Assembly (NCBI GenBank): GCA_011391595.1
Contig: JAABQG010000008.1
Span: forward strand, 1 to 64,000
DNA length: 64,000 nt
Direction: 5' to 3'
From: Hydrogenophaga sp.
Lineage (GTDB): Bacteria > Pseudomonadota > Gammaproteobacteria > Burkholderiales > Burkholderiaceae_C
In this document: one piece after another, positions 1 through 9,647 of the stretch
How the letters are laid out: every line of letters begins with the position of its first letter
How positions within the stretch are numbered: position 1 is the first letter of the stretch
The notes under the pieces: generated by a model
Seen by the model: the letters and a program-made list of their open reading frames with translations, nothing else
What the model was told of the DNA's origin: nothing
Database searches by the model: none
Program-made: the position numbers and the translations under genes

Positions 1-1
1 C

Positions 2-241
2 GATGTGAAGAAGCTGCGCGCGCTGATTGACGAGGCTGCCCGGGACGACTATTGCGTGGCCAGCGAGGAGCATGAGCTGGGCGTGCATGCCCTGGCCGTG
101 CCGCTGCGCAACATGCAGGGCAAGACGGTGGCCGCGTTGAACGTGGTGGCACCGCAGGCGCGGCTGCGGCCGGAGGTGATGCAGCGCGACCTGTTGCCGC
201 TGTTGCTGGAAGCGGCGCGGGAACTGCGGCCGCTGCTCTGA
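2..241 (+). CDS. IclR-family transcriptional regulator, C-terminal part (left edge truncated)
   Basis: Only the last 79 residues lie in the window and the frame is open to the left edge, so the gene begins outside. The segment shows the end of the IclR effector-binding domain: a Glu-rich turn (SEEHELGVHA), the strand pair ALAVPLRNMQGKTVAALNVV, and a closing amphipathic helix ending LRPLL. This is the ligand-sensing half found in regulators of aromatic and organic-acid catabolism such as PcaR and PobR; the DNA-binding half is not visible. It converges on livF, with 15 bases between the stops. Regulation of the neighbouring transporter by this protein is possible but cannot be shown here. Confidence 0.8.
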   Translation, partial: DVKKLRALIDEAARDDYCVASEEHELGVHALAVPLRNMQGKTVAALNVVAPQARLRPEVMQRDLLPLLLEAARELRPLL

Positions 242-256
242 ACCCCGCGCCTGACT

Positions 257-973
257 TCAGACACCCAGGTGCTGTTCCATCAGGCCCGGCTGTCCGAGCA
301 GCGCGTCCGAGGTTCCGGCGAACACCACTTCGCCCTTGACCAGGATGACGTTGCGGTCGGTGATCTGGGTGACGTGTTTCCAGTTCTTGTCGACGATGAC
401 GCTACTGATGCCGCTCTGTCGGATCAGGCCGCAGATGCGCCAGATCTCGCGCGCGATCAGCGGCGCCAGGCCTTCGGTGGCTTCGTCCAGGATCAGCACG
501 TCGGGGTTGGTCATGAGTGCGCGGCCGATGGTCAGCATCTGCTGTTCGCCACCGCTGAGCTGCTGGCCGCCGTGGCCCAGGCGTTCCTTCAGGCGCGGAA
601 AGGTCTCCAGCACGCGCTCGTAGGTCCAGTCGCGCTGGCCCCGGGTGCCCGCGCGGGCCGCCATCTTCAGGTTCTCGACCACGCTCAGGTTGCCGAAGAT
701 GCCGCGGCCTTCCGGTACGTAGGCGATGCCGAGCTGGGCGATCTCGTAGGGTGCGCGCCCGGTCATGGGCTGGCCCATGATCTCCACCGTGCCACCACGG
801 GGCTTGACCAGGCCCATGATGGATTTCAGCAGCGTGCTCTTGCCCATGCCGTTGCGGCCCATGAGACCGATGGTCTCGGCCCGAGCGACAGAAAAATCGA
901 CGCCGCGCAGGATGTGGCTGGCGCCGTAATAGGTGTTGAGGCCGGTGGCGCGGATCAGCAGGTCGGTGGCCAT
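257..973 (-). CDS. livF: Branched-chain amino acid-type ABC transporter ATPase LivF
   Basis: 238 aa, the usual LivF length. Walker A is GRNGMGKST (residues 39-47), the ABC signature LSGGEQQ lies at about 139-145 and Walker B VLILDEATEGLAP begins near 159. It is the second cytoplasmic ATPase of a HAAT-family importer, pairing with LivG on the LivH/LivM channel. It is last in a five-gene minus-strand operon, and its start codon overlaps the end of livG by one base at 973. These systems carry branched-chain amino acids but also amides, urea or aromatic acids, so the substrate is open. Confidence 0.93.
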   Translation of the reverse strand: MATDLLIRATGLNTYYGASHILRGVDFSVARAETIGLMGRNGMGKSTLLKSIMGLVKPRGGTVEIMGQPMTGRAPYEIAQLGIAYVPEGRGIFGNLSVVENLKMAARAGTRGQRDWTYERVLETFPRLKERLGHGGQQLSGGEQQMLTIGRALMTNPDVLILDEATEGLAPLIAREIWRICGLIRQSGISSVIVDKNWKHVTQITDRNVILVKGEVVFAGTSDALLGQPGLMEQHLGV

Positions 974-1818
974 CAGTGGTCTTCCCCCAGGTAGGCCGCC
1001 TGCACGCCACGGTCGGCGCGCACGGCGGCCGGCGTGCCGCTGGCGATGACCTGGCCGTTGACCATCACCGTGAGGTGGTCGGCCAGCGCGAAGATGGCGT
1101 CCATGTCGTGCTCGACCAGCAGCATGGCGTGGTCCGCTTTCAACTTGAGCAGCAGTTCGACCATGCGTTCGGCCTCGGCCACGCCCATGCCGGCCAGTGG
1201 CTCGTCCAGCAGCAACACTTGCGGCTCGGTGGCCAGGGTCATGGCGATCTCCAGCTGGCGCTGCTCGCCGTGGCTGCTGGCGCCGGCGATCACGTTGCGC
1301 CGGTCGCCGAGCCCGGCGAGCTCGATGGCGCGGGTGGCGCGCTCCAGCGCCGTGGCGGACTTGCCCGCGCTTTGCAGCCAGCGCAGGGGGTTCCAGGGCT
1401 GTTGTGCATCGCGCGACTGGGCGGCCAGGCGCACGTTTTCCCAGACTGTGAAGGGCGCGAAGATGTTGGTCTTCTGGTAGCTGCGGCCCAGGCCCTGGCG
1501 CGAAATTCGCTCGGGCGACCAGCCGGTGATGTCCTGGCCAGCCAGCATGATCCGCCCCGACGTGGGGGGCAGATCACCGGACAGCAGATTGGTCAACGTG
1601 GATTTGCCGGCGCCGTTGGGGCCGATCACTGCATGGATGCGGTCGCGCCACAGATCCACCGACACTTCATTGACCGCCGCCAGGCCGCCGAAACGCTTGG
1701 TGAGATTTTTCGCGGAGAGTAGGACCCCCACGCTGGCCACTTCGTGTGCTGCGCTGCCCCCCGAGGGGGCTCTCGCGCCTTGGGACGGCCCAGCGGCGCT
1801 TGGAAAAATCTCACTCAT
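973..1818 (-). CDS. livG: Branched-chain amino acid-type ABC transporter ATPase LivG, with a repeat-derived N-terminal extension
   Basis: 281 aa, about 25 longer than usual. Walker A GPNGAGKST is at residues 66-74, much further in than is normal for LivG. The conserved protein begins near LLSAKNLTKRFGGL (about 33). Residues 6-31 are Ala/Gly/Ser-rich and are encoded by a dispersed repeat (core 1725-1770) that also occurs between genes at 44705. The repeat is in frame and stop-free, and the ATG at 1816-1818 overlaps the end of livM, so translational coupling seems to be kept. An internal start close to the GTG/GTC codons at the repeat border is a real alternative. Signature and Walker B (LLLDEPLAGMG) motifs are intact, so the ATPase should be functional. 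Confidence 0.9.
   Translation of the reverse strand: MSEIFPSAAGPSQGARAPSGGSAAHEVASVGVLLSAKNLTKRFGGLAAVNEVSVDLWRDRIHAVIGPNGAGKSTLTNLLSGDLPPTSGRIMLAGQDITGWSPERISRQGLGRSYQKTNIFAPFTVWENVRLAAQSRDAQQPWNPLRWLQSAGKSATALERATRAIELAGLGDRRNVIAGASSHGEQRQLEIAMTLATEPQVLLLDEPLAGMGVAEAERMVELLLKLKADHAMLLVEHDMDAIFALADHLTVMVNGQVIASGTPAAVRADRGVQAAYLGEDH
1725..1803. repeat. Dispersed palindromic repeat, copy 1 (inside livG)
   Basis: The 46-base core 1725-1770 is identical to 44705-44750 except for one base (CGCTGGCC versus CGCTTGCC). It contains the near-perfect hairpin GCCCCCCGAGGGGGC. A diverged Gly/Cys-poor GC-rich tail (GGGACGGCCCAGCGGCGC) continues to about 1803. It encodes residues 6-31 of LivG. Confidence 0.85.
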
Positions 1819-2809
1819 CGCCGGCCTCCTTGCGGCGCAGGAAGCGCTCGACCAGGCCCAGCAGTCCGCGTGGTGCCAGGATCACCACGGCCACGATGAA
1901 CAGGCCCATCCAGAGCTGCCAGTGCTTGCCGGTGTTGAAGGTGCCGATGGCGGGCAGATCTTTCAACGCGTGCAGCACGTACTCGAAGGCAAAGGCGCCG
2001 ATGATGGCGCCGGCGAAGTTGCCCATGCCGCCCAGGATCACCATCATGATGGCGTGCGCGCTCATGTGGAAACCCATGAGCTCCGGGTTGACGTAACCGG
2101 TCTGCGCGCCCCACAGGTAGCCGGCGAGCCCGGCCAGCGCGCCGGCCAGCGTGAAGGCCGTCAGCTTGTAGCCGAAGGTGCCGAAGCCCATGGCGCGCAT
2201 GCGGTGCTCGTTCACGCGGATGCCCGACAGCGCGCGGCCGAACGGGCTCCAGAGCAGGCGGCGCAGGAACACATAGGTGCCCAGCAGGCAGGCCAGCGTG
2301 AAGTAATAGAACTCGCGCTTGTTCTCCAGGTCGAACAGCGCGGCGTTGGGCTTGAAGTTGATGTAGAGGCCGTCGGAGCCGCCGAGCGCCTTGTTGTCGA
2401 AGAACAGGAAAAAGATCATCTGGGCAAACGCCATGGTGACCATGATGAAGTAGATGCCGTGGGTGCGCACCACGAAGAAACCGATGACCAGCGCGGCCAG
2501 GCCGGAGGCCAGCACGGCCACCGGCAGGGTCCACCACAGGCTCACGGCCTCGCCCTGCGGCGTCAGGAAAGCCAGCGCGTAACCCGCCAGGCCGAAATAC
2601 GCGGCGTGCCCCAGCGACACCAGGCCGGTCACGCCCTGCAGCAGGTCCAGGCTCATGGCGAAGATGCCCAGGATCATCATCCGCGTGACCATCTGGGTAT
2701 AGAAGTCGGTGCCCACGAAAGGGAAGGCCAGCAGCGCGACCGCGCCCAGCCCCAGCACGAACTGGATGCTGCGCGGCAGGACTTCGAGGTTGGCTTTCGG
2801 GCTGCTCAT
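1811..2809 (-). CDS. livM: ABC transporter permease LivM
   Basis: 332 aa integral membrane protein with many hydrophobic helices and the LivM-type loop GHAAYFGLAGYA after the second or third helix. With LivH it forms the inner-membrane channel of the HAAT importer. It begins MSSPKANLEVLPRS and lies 10 bases downstream of livH. Its end overlaps the livG start by eight bases, indicating one polycistronic message. No unusual features. Confidence 0.93.
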   Translation of the reverse strand: MSSPKANLEVLPRSIQFVLGLGAVALLAFPFVGTDFYTQMVTRMMILGIFAMSLDLLQGVTGLVSLGHAAYFGLAGYALAFLTPQGEAVSLWWTLPVAVLASGLAALVIGFFVVRTHGIYFIMVTMAFAQMIFFLFFDNKALGGSDGLYINFKPNAALFDLENKREFYYFTLACLLGTYVFLRRLLWSPFGRALSGIRVNEHRMRAMGFGTFGYKLTAFTLAGALAGLAGYLWGAQTGYVNPELMGFHMSAHAIMMVILGGMGNFAGAIIGAFAFEYVLHALKDLPAIGTFNTGKHWQLWMGLFIVAVVILAPRGLLGLVERFLRRKEAGDE

Positions 2810-2819
2810 CTTGATCCGG

Positions 2820-3683
2820 TTACTGTTTGAACAGGCCTTCCGGCTTCCACAGCAGTACCGCCGCCATCAGCATGTAGACCAGCATGCCCGAAACCTGGGG
2901 CAGCAGCACCTTGCCAAAGGTGTCGACCAGGCCCACCAGCAGCGCCGCGATCAGCGCGCCGCGCACCGAGCCGATGCCGCCGATCACCACGACCACGAAG
3001 CACATGATCAGCACCTGCGAGCCCATGTTGGGGTAGACGCTGGAGATCGGCGCGGCGATCATGCCGGCCACGGTGGCCAGGGCCACGCCCAGCGCGAACA
3101 CGATGGCGTGGATCAGCTTGATGTTGATGCCCAGCGACTCGGTCATGTCGCGGTTGAACGCGCCGGCGCGGATCTTCATGCCCAGGCGGGTTTTCGAGAT
3201 AAGCAGGTACAAGCCGATGGCCAGCGCAATACACACGCCGGACATGAACAGGCGGTACACGGGGTAGGACAGGGTTTCCGTGAGCGGAATTGAGGCGCCG
3301 AGGAAGTCCGGAATGGGCACGCCATGCACGTCGTCGCCCCACAGCATGGATCGCACTTCTTCAAAAATGTAGATCAGGCCGAAAGTCAGCAGCACCTGGT
3401 CGAGGTGGTCGCGCTGGTAGAAATGGCGAAACAGCAGCCATTCGAGCGCCAGCCCGAACACCACAGACAGCGCCGCACCGCCCAGGATGGCCAGGGTCAG
3501 GCTGCCAAACAGGCCCGAGAGTGAGTACGCCAGGTAGGCCCCCAGCATGTAGAAGCTGCCGTGCGCGAGGTTGACCACGCCCATGATGCCGAAGATCAGG
3601 GTCAGGCCGGCGGCCAGCATGAACAGCAGCAGGCCGTACTGCACGCTGTTCAGGATCTGGATGAGGAAGTTGGCGAAATCCAT
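2820..3683 (-). CDS. livH: ABC transporter permease LivH
   Basis: 287 aa, the normal LivH size, with hydrophobic helices throughout and the family motif GVVNLAHGSFYMLGAY near residues 35-50. It partners LivM in the membrane channel. It sits 78 bases downstream of the substrate-binding protein gene and 10 bases before livM, in the standard order binding protein, H, M, G, F. Confidence 0.93.
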   Translation of the reverse strand: MDFANFLIQILNSVQYGLLLFMLAAGLTLIFGIMGVVNLAHGSFYMLGAYLAYSLSGLFGSLTLAILGGAALSVVFGLALEWLLFRHFYQRDHLDQVLLTFGLIYIFEEVRSMLWGDDVHGVPIPDFLGASIPLTETLSYPVYRLFMSGVCIALAIGLYLLISKTRLGMKIRAGAFNRDMTESLGINIKLIHAIVFALGVALATVAGMIAAPISSVYPNMGSQVLIMCFVVVVIGGIGSVRGALIAALLVGLVDTFGKVLLPQVSGMLVYMLMAAVLLWKPEGLFKQ

Positions 3684-3761
3684 GGGATCGGGTCAAGAAA
3701 AACGGCGGAGGATGTCCGCCGCTTCCGCGCCTCAGTTCAGCAAGAGCCTTCTTATCGGGCC

Positions 3762-4952
3762 TCAGCCCATCTTGCAGCCGGCGCCGGAGTCCGACAGCGC
3801 CTTGGCGGCGATGCCGATCACCTTGTTTTCCTTGTTCTCGACCACGCGCAGGTAGATGTCCTGCACCGGGTTATGGGCCTTGCTCAGGGTCCACTTGCCG
3901 CGCGGGCTGTCGATGACAGCGCCTTCCATGGCTTTGTAGAGCGCGGGCTTGGCATTGAAATCGCCCTTGACCGCGTTGGCGCCCTGCACCAGCAGCAGGC
4001 CGGTGTCGTAGCCCTGCACGGCGTACACGTCGGGCTGGCTCTTGAATTCCTTGGCGTAGGCGAGGCGGAACTGCTTGTTGCGCGGCGTGTCCAGCGAGTC
4101 GCTGTAATGCATGGTCGTGACGATGCCTTCGGCAGCCGGGCCGGCGGCGTCGAGCACGCCTTCGGTCAGGAAGCCCGAGCCGTACAGCGGGATCTTGCCC
4201 TTCAGGCCGGCCGCCGCGTAGTCGCGGATGAACTTGGCCGCGCCACCGCCGGCGAAGAAGCAGACCACGACATCGGGCTTGAGCGCGGCGATCTCGGTCA
4301 GCAGGGCCTGGAACTCGACGTTGGGGAAGGGCAGGCCGAGTTCCTTGACGATGGTGCCGCCGGCCTTGGTATAACTCTCCTTGAAGCCTTCGAAGGCCTC
4401 GTCGCCTGCGGCGTATTTCCAGGTGATCCAGACGGCCTTCTTCAAGCCCTTGTCCATCAGCACCTTGCCGAGCGCCAGCGTGGGCTGGCTGTTGGTGAAG
4501 CTGGTGCGGAACACATTGGGCGCGCACAGGGCGCGCGTGGCGGCGTGCACGCCGGCGTTGGGAATGATGCTGAGCACGCCGGTGTCGCGCGCCACCTTGA
4601 GGATGCCCATCTGCACGCCGGAGTGCACGGTGCCGATGAGCACATCGACCTTGTCGCGCTGCACAAGCTTGGTGGCGTTCTCCACGCCTTTGGATGGGTC
4701 GGACTCGTCATCGACCTTGAACCATTCGATCTCGCGGCCGCCCAGCTTGCCGCCCTGTTCATTGATCGCCATCCGCACCCCGTTCTCGATCGCAACGCCG
4801 AGCTGGGCGAAGGTGCCAGTGTAGGGCAGCATCAGACCGACGCGCACTTTGGCGCCCTGGGCGCGCACGATCTCGGGCATGAGCAACCCGGTGGAGGCGG
4901 CGGCGATCAGGGTCGCGCTGCGGGACAGGACAAGACGGCGGGAATTCGACAT
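3762..4952 (-). CDS. Periplasmic substrate-binding protein of the liv-type ABC transporter
   Basis: 396 aa with an N-terminal export signal (MSNSRRLVLSRSATLIAAAS, likely cleaved after about residue 32 near RAQ). The mature part is a type I periplasmic binding fold of the LivK class, starting VRVGLMLPYTGTFAQLG, with the TVHSGVQMG loop and a two-lobe layout. It is first in the operon and followed closely by livH. Its sequence resembles the broad family used for amino acids and aromatic acids, so I leave the ligand open. The IclR-type regulator at the other end of the operon slightly favours an aromatic or organic acid. Confidence 0.9.
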   Translation of the reverse strand: MSNSRRLVLSRSATLIAAASTGLLMPEIVRAQGAKVRVGLMLPYTGTFAQLGVAIENGVRMAINEQGGKLGGREIEWFKVDDESDPSKGVENATKLVQRDKVDVLIGTVHSGVQMGILKVARDTGVLSIIPNAGVHAATRALCAPNVFRTSFTNSQPTLALGKVLMDKGLKKAVWITWKYAAGDEAFEGFKESYTKAGGTIVKELGLPFPNVEFQALLTEIAALKPDVVVCFFAGGGAAKFIRDYAAAGLKGKIPLYGSGFLTEGVLDAAGPAAEGIVTTMHYSDSLDTPRNKQFRLAYAKEFKSQPDVYAVQGYDTGLLLVQGANAVKGDFNAKPALYKAMEGAVIDSPRGKWTLSKAHNPVQDIYLRVVENKENKVIGIAAKALSDSGAGCKMG

Positions 4953-5036
4953 GGGGTCTCCTTTTGTTTAGGCTTAAAGTACTTTACAGGAACTCTGGGT
5001 CGCCGGGCCTAATGGCTAACCCGAACATGGCATGGC

Positions 5037-5507
5037 TCATGCGGCCAGCGCCAGCGTCAGCCAGCCGCGGCACCAGGCGGCACCATCGGCCTGCGGCACA
5101 CTGCCATCGCTGGCATCGTGGCACCAGATTTCGCCAATGCGATGGGCGCCGAGGCCCTGAAGGCGCTCATCGAACAGCTTGCCGCCGAAACAGAAGGTGG
5201 CGCCATGGCTGCCAAGGTCGCCCAGTGCGATGACGCCGTAGCGAACCGTGCCCAGATATTTGGGCACCAGGTCCAGCGAATCGAAAAGCGCGCGTGCGTT
5301 GTCGGGCACGTCGCCGGACCCATAGGTCGAGGTGCAGATCAGGAACAGGGCTTCTTCGTCGAAGACCTTGATGTCCAGCCCGTCCATGAGCTGGACCTCG
5401 ATGTCACCCACGAGGTCGGTACAGTCCATCTGAATCGCCTGGGCCACGGACTCGGCTGTGCCCGTCACGGTGCCGACCAGAATCTTGAGCTTGATGACGG
5501 GGTCCAT
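5037..5507 (-). CDS. Flavodoxin-like protein (MioC type)
   Basis: 156 aa single-domain flavodoxin. The FMN-phosphate loop GTVTGTAES is at residues 12-20 and the isoalloxazine-side loop STYGSGDVPDN at 60-70, followed by the conserved YGVIALGD strand. No FAD/NADPH reductase domain is attached, so it should act as a small cytoplasmic electron carrier, closest to MioC. The ATG at 5505-5507 is preceded by an AT-rich region with a -10-like TATACT (5546-5551, minus strand), suggesting its own promoter. The redox partner is not evident. Confidence 0.85.
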   Translation of the reverse strand: MDPVIKLKILVGTVTGTAESVAQAIQMDCTDLVGDIEVQLMDGLDIKVFDEEALFLICTSTYGSGDVPDNARALFDSLDLVPKYLGTVRYGVIALGDLGSHGATFCFGGKLFDERLQGLGAHRIGEIWCHDASDGSVPQADGAAWCRGWLTLALAA

Positions 5508-5637
5508 GGGTGGTGCAGTAAACTACTTTTTTGATAAAAATATGCAGTATAGTGCAAAAAATCATCAATCAGAAGTTTAAGTTTTGTAGCAAACAATGAC
5601 CACCCAATGCTGGATAAATGCCAATACCGTTCAAGAA

Positions 5638-7509
5638 TCAGGTTCCAACGGCTCCACCGTCGCGTCGCCACACAGCCAGGGTTGCGGAACGTGGGCGCGC
5701 TGATCCAGGGATGCCTCCATCGGGCCATGCGCTCGTCGTCATGCCGCCCCCGGCGTCGCTTGTCTCGCCGGGATGCTGGATATTGACAAACAGCGTGGAG
5801 CGGTCTGGCGTGACCACGCAGCCGGTGATTTCGCAGCCGCTGGGGCCGGTCAGGAAGCGCTTGATCTGCCCGGAGGCAAGGTCGGCGCAGAGCAGGGCGT
5901 TGTTGCCAAGACTTGCATAAGCCCCCTTGCCAATCGCCTGGCCGCTCATGTCCGTCTGGATCCACAACAGACCGGCGCGGTCAAAGTACAGGCCATCGGG
6001 GGCGCCAAAGGGATCGACCTGTGACGACGGATAGCGCGTGCCGGAGGCGGGCTGGGCCGGGTCGCCGGCCAGTACGAAGTGGCGCCACTCAAAAGTGCTC
6101 GCGCCAGCGTCCGCACCAGCTTCACTCCAGCGGATGATGTGCCCGCCCAGGTTGGCCACACGGGGGTTGGCGGCGTCCGGACCGGGGCGTCCGGGTGCGC
6201 CGCGCTGGTGGTTGTTGGTGAGCGTGACGAACACCTCGCCAGTCTGGGGGTGGACGGCAATCCACTCGGGGCGGTCCATCGGCGTGGCACCTGCCGCGCT
6301 GGCGGCCAGGCGGGCATGGGTCACGACCTCTGCAGCGTCGGCGACGCCAATGGAGGCGGCCAAGCCGCTCTTTCCCGGAGTCAGCTCAAGCCAGACGCCA
6401 TGGCCATTGGCATCAAAACGCGCCGCGTAGAGCGTGCCGTGGTCCAGCAACTCCCGGTTGGCGGCATACCCGCCTGGGCTCACCCGGTCGCGGCTGACGA
6501 ACTTGTAGATGAACTCGAATCGCGCGTCGTCCCCCATGTACACCGCGACGCGGCCATCGCGCGTCAGCGTGCATGTGGCGCTTTCCGTGCACTTTCGGCC
6601 CAGCGCCGTGCGCTTGATGGGCGTGGAAGTCGGGTCCATTGGGTCGATCTCGACCACCCAGCCAAAGCGGTTGGGTTCGTTGGGATGTTTCGTCACATCA
6701 AAGCGTTCGTCAAGCCGGTACCAGTCCACCCACTGGGCACCCGGCCCGATGCCGTAGCGCTGGCTGGCTGCTTCGCCTGCCCAAGGCGAGCCCTTGTCCG
6801 CGCCAAAGTACCCGTGAAAATTTTCCTCGCAGGTCAGGTAGGTGCCCCAGGGCGTGACACCCATGGCACAGTTGGCCAGCGTGCCAAGCACCTGCTGCCC
6901 GGCGGGGTCGGCCACGGTCTTCATTCGGGCGCTGCCTGCGGCGGGTCCGGCGAGGCGCATCGGCGTGTTGCCGTGAATGCGCCGCGCATAGGCAGACGGC
7001 AGAACCTGCTTCCATCCGCCGGGGGTGCGCTCGATTTCAACCACCGACACACCCATGGCGTTTTGAGACTTGCGAACCTTCTCCAGCGTCAGTGGCCTGG
7101 GACCGTCGGCGTGCAGCAGGTGTTCGTCGGTGTATTCGTGGTTGAGTACCAGCAGCGCGCGCTTGCCGTCATTGCCCAGCGGAAAGAAATGCATGCCGTC
7201 ATGGTGCATGCCGGCTTGCACCGCCTGCTCCGCGGCGGTATTGGAGGCATCGGACCTGAACGTGGGCATATGGCCGGGGATACCCGTCGGATCGCCCCAG
7301 CGGTAGAGCACCTGGTGGTCGTATTCAGGCGGCACGACCACCGCGTCGCGCAGTGTTGGGGCTACCGACGTAAATCCCAGCGGCAGTCGGGACTCCGCAG
7401 CCTGAACGGTCCATCCTTGTCCCAGCAGGGCCGCGATGGCGGCGACGCCTGACTTGAGGGCGAAGCGGCGATCGATCGGGCTGGCTGCTTGCGGGTGCCT
7501 CGGTGCCAT
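5638..7509 (-). CDS. PhoX-type phosphatase (DUF839), predicted Tat-exported
   Basis: 623 aa from the ATG at 7507-7509. An in-frame extension upstream runs through the DUF805 gene and is not credible. The N-terminus has a twin-Arg motif (DRRFALKSG, Arg14-Arg15) followed by a hydrophobic stretch to about residue 38, fitting Tat export. The body matches the PhoX/DUF839 family: LVLNHEYTDEHL, CAMGVTPWGTYLTCEENFHGY, VAVYMGDDARFEFIYKFVS and the C-terminal pattern RPRSATLAVWRRDGG. PhoX enzymes are calcium- and iron-dependent periplasmic phosphomonoesterases, although many DUF839 proteins are uncharacterised. It lies eight bases downstream of a DUF805 gene and probably shares its transcript. Confidence 0.85.
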   Translation of the reverse strand: MAPRHPQAASPIDRRFALKSGVAAIAALLGQGWTVQAAESRLPLGFTSVAPTLRDAVVVPPEYDHQVLYRWGDPTGIPGHMPTFRSDASNTAAEQAVQAGMHHDGMHFFPLGNDGKRALLVLNHEYTDEHLLHADGPRPLTLEKVRKSQNAMGVSVVEIERTPGGWKQVLPSAYARRIHGNTPMRLAGPAAGSARMKTVADPAGQQVLGTLANCAMGVTPWGTYLTCEENFHGYFGADKGSPWAGEAASQRYGIGPGAQWVDWYRLDERFDVTKHPNEPNRFGWVVEIDPMDPTSTPIKRTALGRKCTESATCTLTRDGRVAVYMGDDARFEFIYKFVSRDRVSPGGYAANRELLDHGTLYAARFDANGHGVWLELTPGKSGLAASIGVADAAEVVTHARLAASAAGATPMDRPEWIAVHPQTGEVFVTLTNNHQRGAPGRPGPDAANPRVANLGGHIIRWSEAGADAGASTFEWRHFVLAGDPAQPASGTRYPSSQVDPFGAPDGLYFDRAGLLWIQTDMSGQAIGKGAYASLGNNALLCADLASGQIKRFLTGPSGCEITGCVVTPDRSTLFVNIQHPGETSDAGGGMTTSAWPDGGIPGSARPRSATLAVWRRDGGAVGT

Positions 7510-7517
7510 GAGTCGCT

Positions 7518-7865
7518 TCAAACCGCGTTCAGGCCGCTGGCTGGTTCTCCGAATTCGTTGGCGCCGGGCTGGCTGGGCTGGACCGCCCAGTAAATCAGGA
7601 GCAGTGTGCCGATCACGGGGATGAAACCGATCAGCAGCCACCAGGCACTGCGTCCAATGTCGTGCAGTCGCCGCGCCCCGGCGGCGAGGACCGGCAACAA
7701 CAGCACCAGTCCGGCCAGACCGCCGAGCCTGTCGCTGATGGCAGATACACCGACGATGATCAGGACTTCGCACAGGATGAACCACCAGTATTCAGATCGC
7801 GTGGCGCGTCCGGAAAACGTGGCGTACTTCTTCATGCAGGTGACGAAAGCTTCTTTCATGTCCAT
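7518..7865 (-). CDS. DUF805 family inner-membrane protein
   Basis: About 115 aa from the ATG at 7863-7865. A second ATG six bases in (MKEAF) is also possible, and a GGGAG motif sits about eight bases before the first. The protein starts with the DUF805 signature KKYATFSGRATRSEYWWFIL, then has four hydrophobic helices, and carries the conserved ARRLHDIGRSAWWLLI between helices three and four. The family is of unknown function. It precedes the PhoX-like gene and follows the two tRNA genes on the same strand. Confidence 0.88.
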   Translation of the reverse strand: MDMKEAFVTCMKKYATFSGRATRSEYWWFILCEVLIIVGVSAISDRLGGLAGLVLLLPVLAAGARRLHDIGRSAWWLLIGFIPVIGTLLLIYWAVQPSQPGANEFGEPASGLNAV

Positions 7866-7955
7866 GGAGAGTCTCCCGAAGTTAGCAGTCCGGGCGGGTC
7901 CGGGACTGGTGCATTCTATGTTCGTGAAAGCGCAATTTAAGCAACGCAAGCCGGC

Positions 7956-7986
7956 AAAAAGCCCGCAATCCATGGGCCTTGCGGGC
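7956..7986 (-). terminator. Rho-independent terminator after tRNA-Arg
   Basis: On the minus strand GCCCGCAA (7979-7986) pairs with TTGCGGGC (7961-7968) and is followed by five T (7956-7960). It lies about 20 bases beyond the tRNA-Arg 3' end. Confidence 0.85.
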
Positions 7987-8004
7987 GGAGAGGCAGGGCA
8001 AATC

Positions 8005-8081
8005 TGGCCTGCCCGGAGGGACTCGAACCCCCGACCTACGGCTTAGAAGGCCGTTGCTCTATCCAGTTGAGCTACGGGCAG
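8005..8081 (-). tRNA. tRNA-Arg (anticodon TCT)
   Basis: 77 bases. Acceptor arms CTGCCCG and CGGGCAG pair fully, followed by discriminator G and encoded CCA. D stem GCTC/GAGC, anticodon stem ACGGC/GCCGT with loop CTTCTAA, T arm GGGGG-TTCGAGT-CCCTC with one G-T pair. Confidence 0.95.
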
Positions 8082-8087
8082 ATGGAT

Positions 8088-8112
8088 AAAAGGCTCACCG
8101 AGTGAGCCTTTT
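8088..8112. terminator. Symmetrical hairpin between two tRNA genes
   Basis: AAAAGGCTCAC (8088-8098), loop CGA, GTGAGCCTTTT (8102-8112): a perfect 11-bp stem with A and T runs on both sides. It could terminate transcription, or shape processing, between tRNA-Pro and tRNA-Arg. Confidence 0.7.
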
Positions 8113-8121
8113 CATATTCAG

Positions 8122-8198
<77 letters not shown>

Positions 8199-8354
8199 AC
8201 AAGCCTTGCATTCTAACCTTTACCGGGCTCTCGAACATGTGGGCTGCGCTTTTTATGCTGTTCCTTGTCAGACAAGGTGGCGCGCTCAAGGCGCCAGCCC
8301 GTCACTCCGAAAAGGCGATTGGCTTCGTTCCCAGGTCGGTTGTTGCAGCGGGAA

Positions 8355-9614
<1,260 letters not shown>

Positions 9615-9647
9615 CGTGATCTCCTGTGGCGGATAAAAAAGTGGGGG

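Noticed and set aside
7510-7785. N-terminal extension of the PhoX-like protein
   Set aside because: Arg/Pro-rich mirror-type sequence overlapping the DUF805 gene; the twin-Arg signal starts at 7509.
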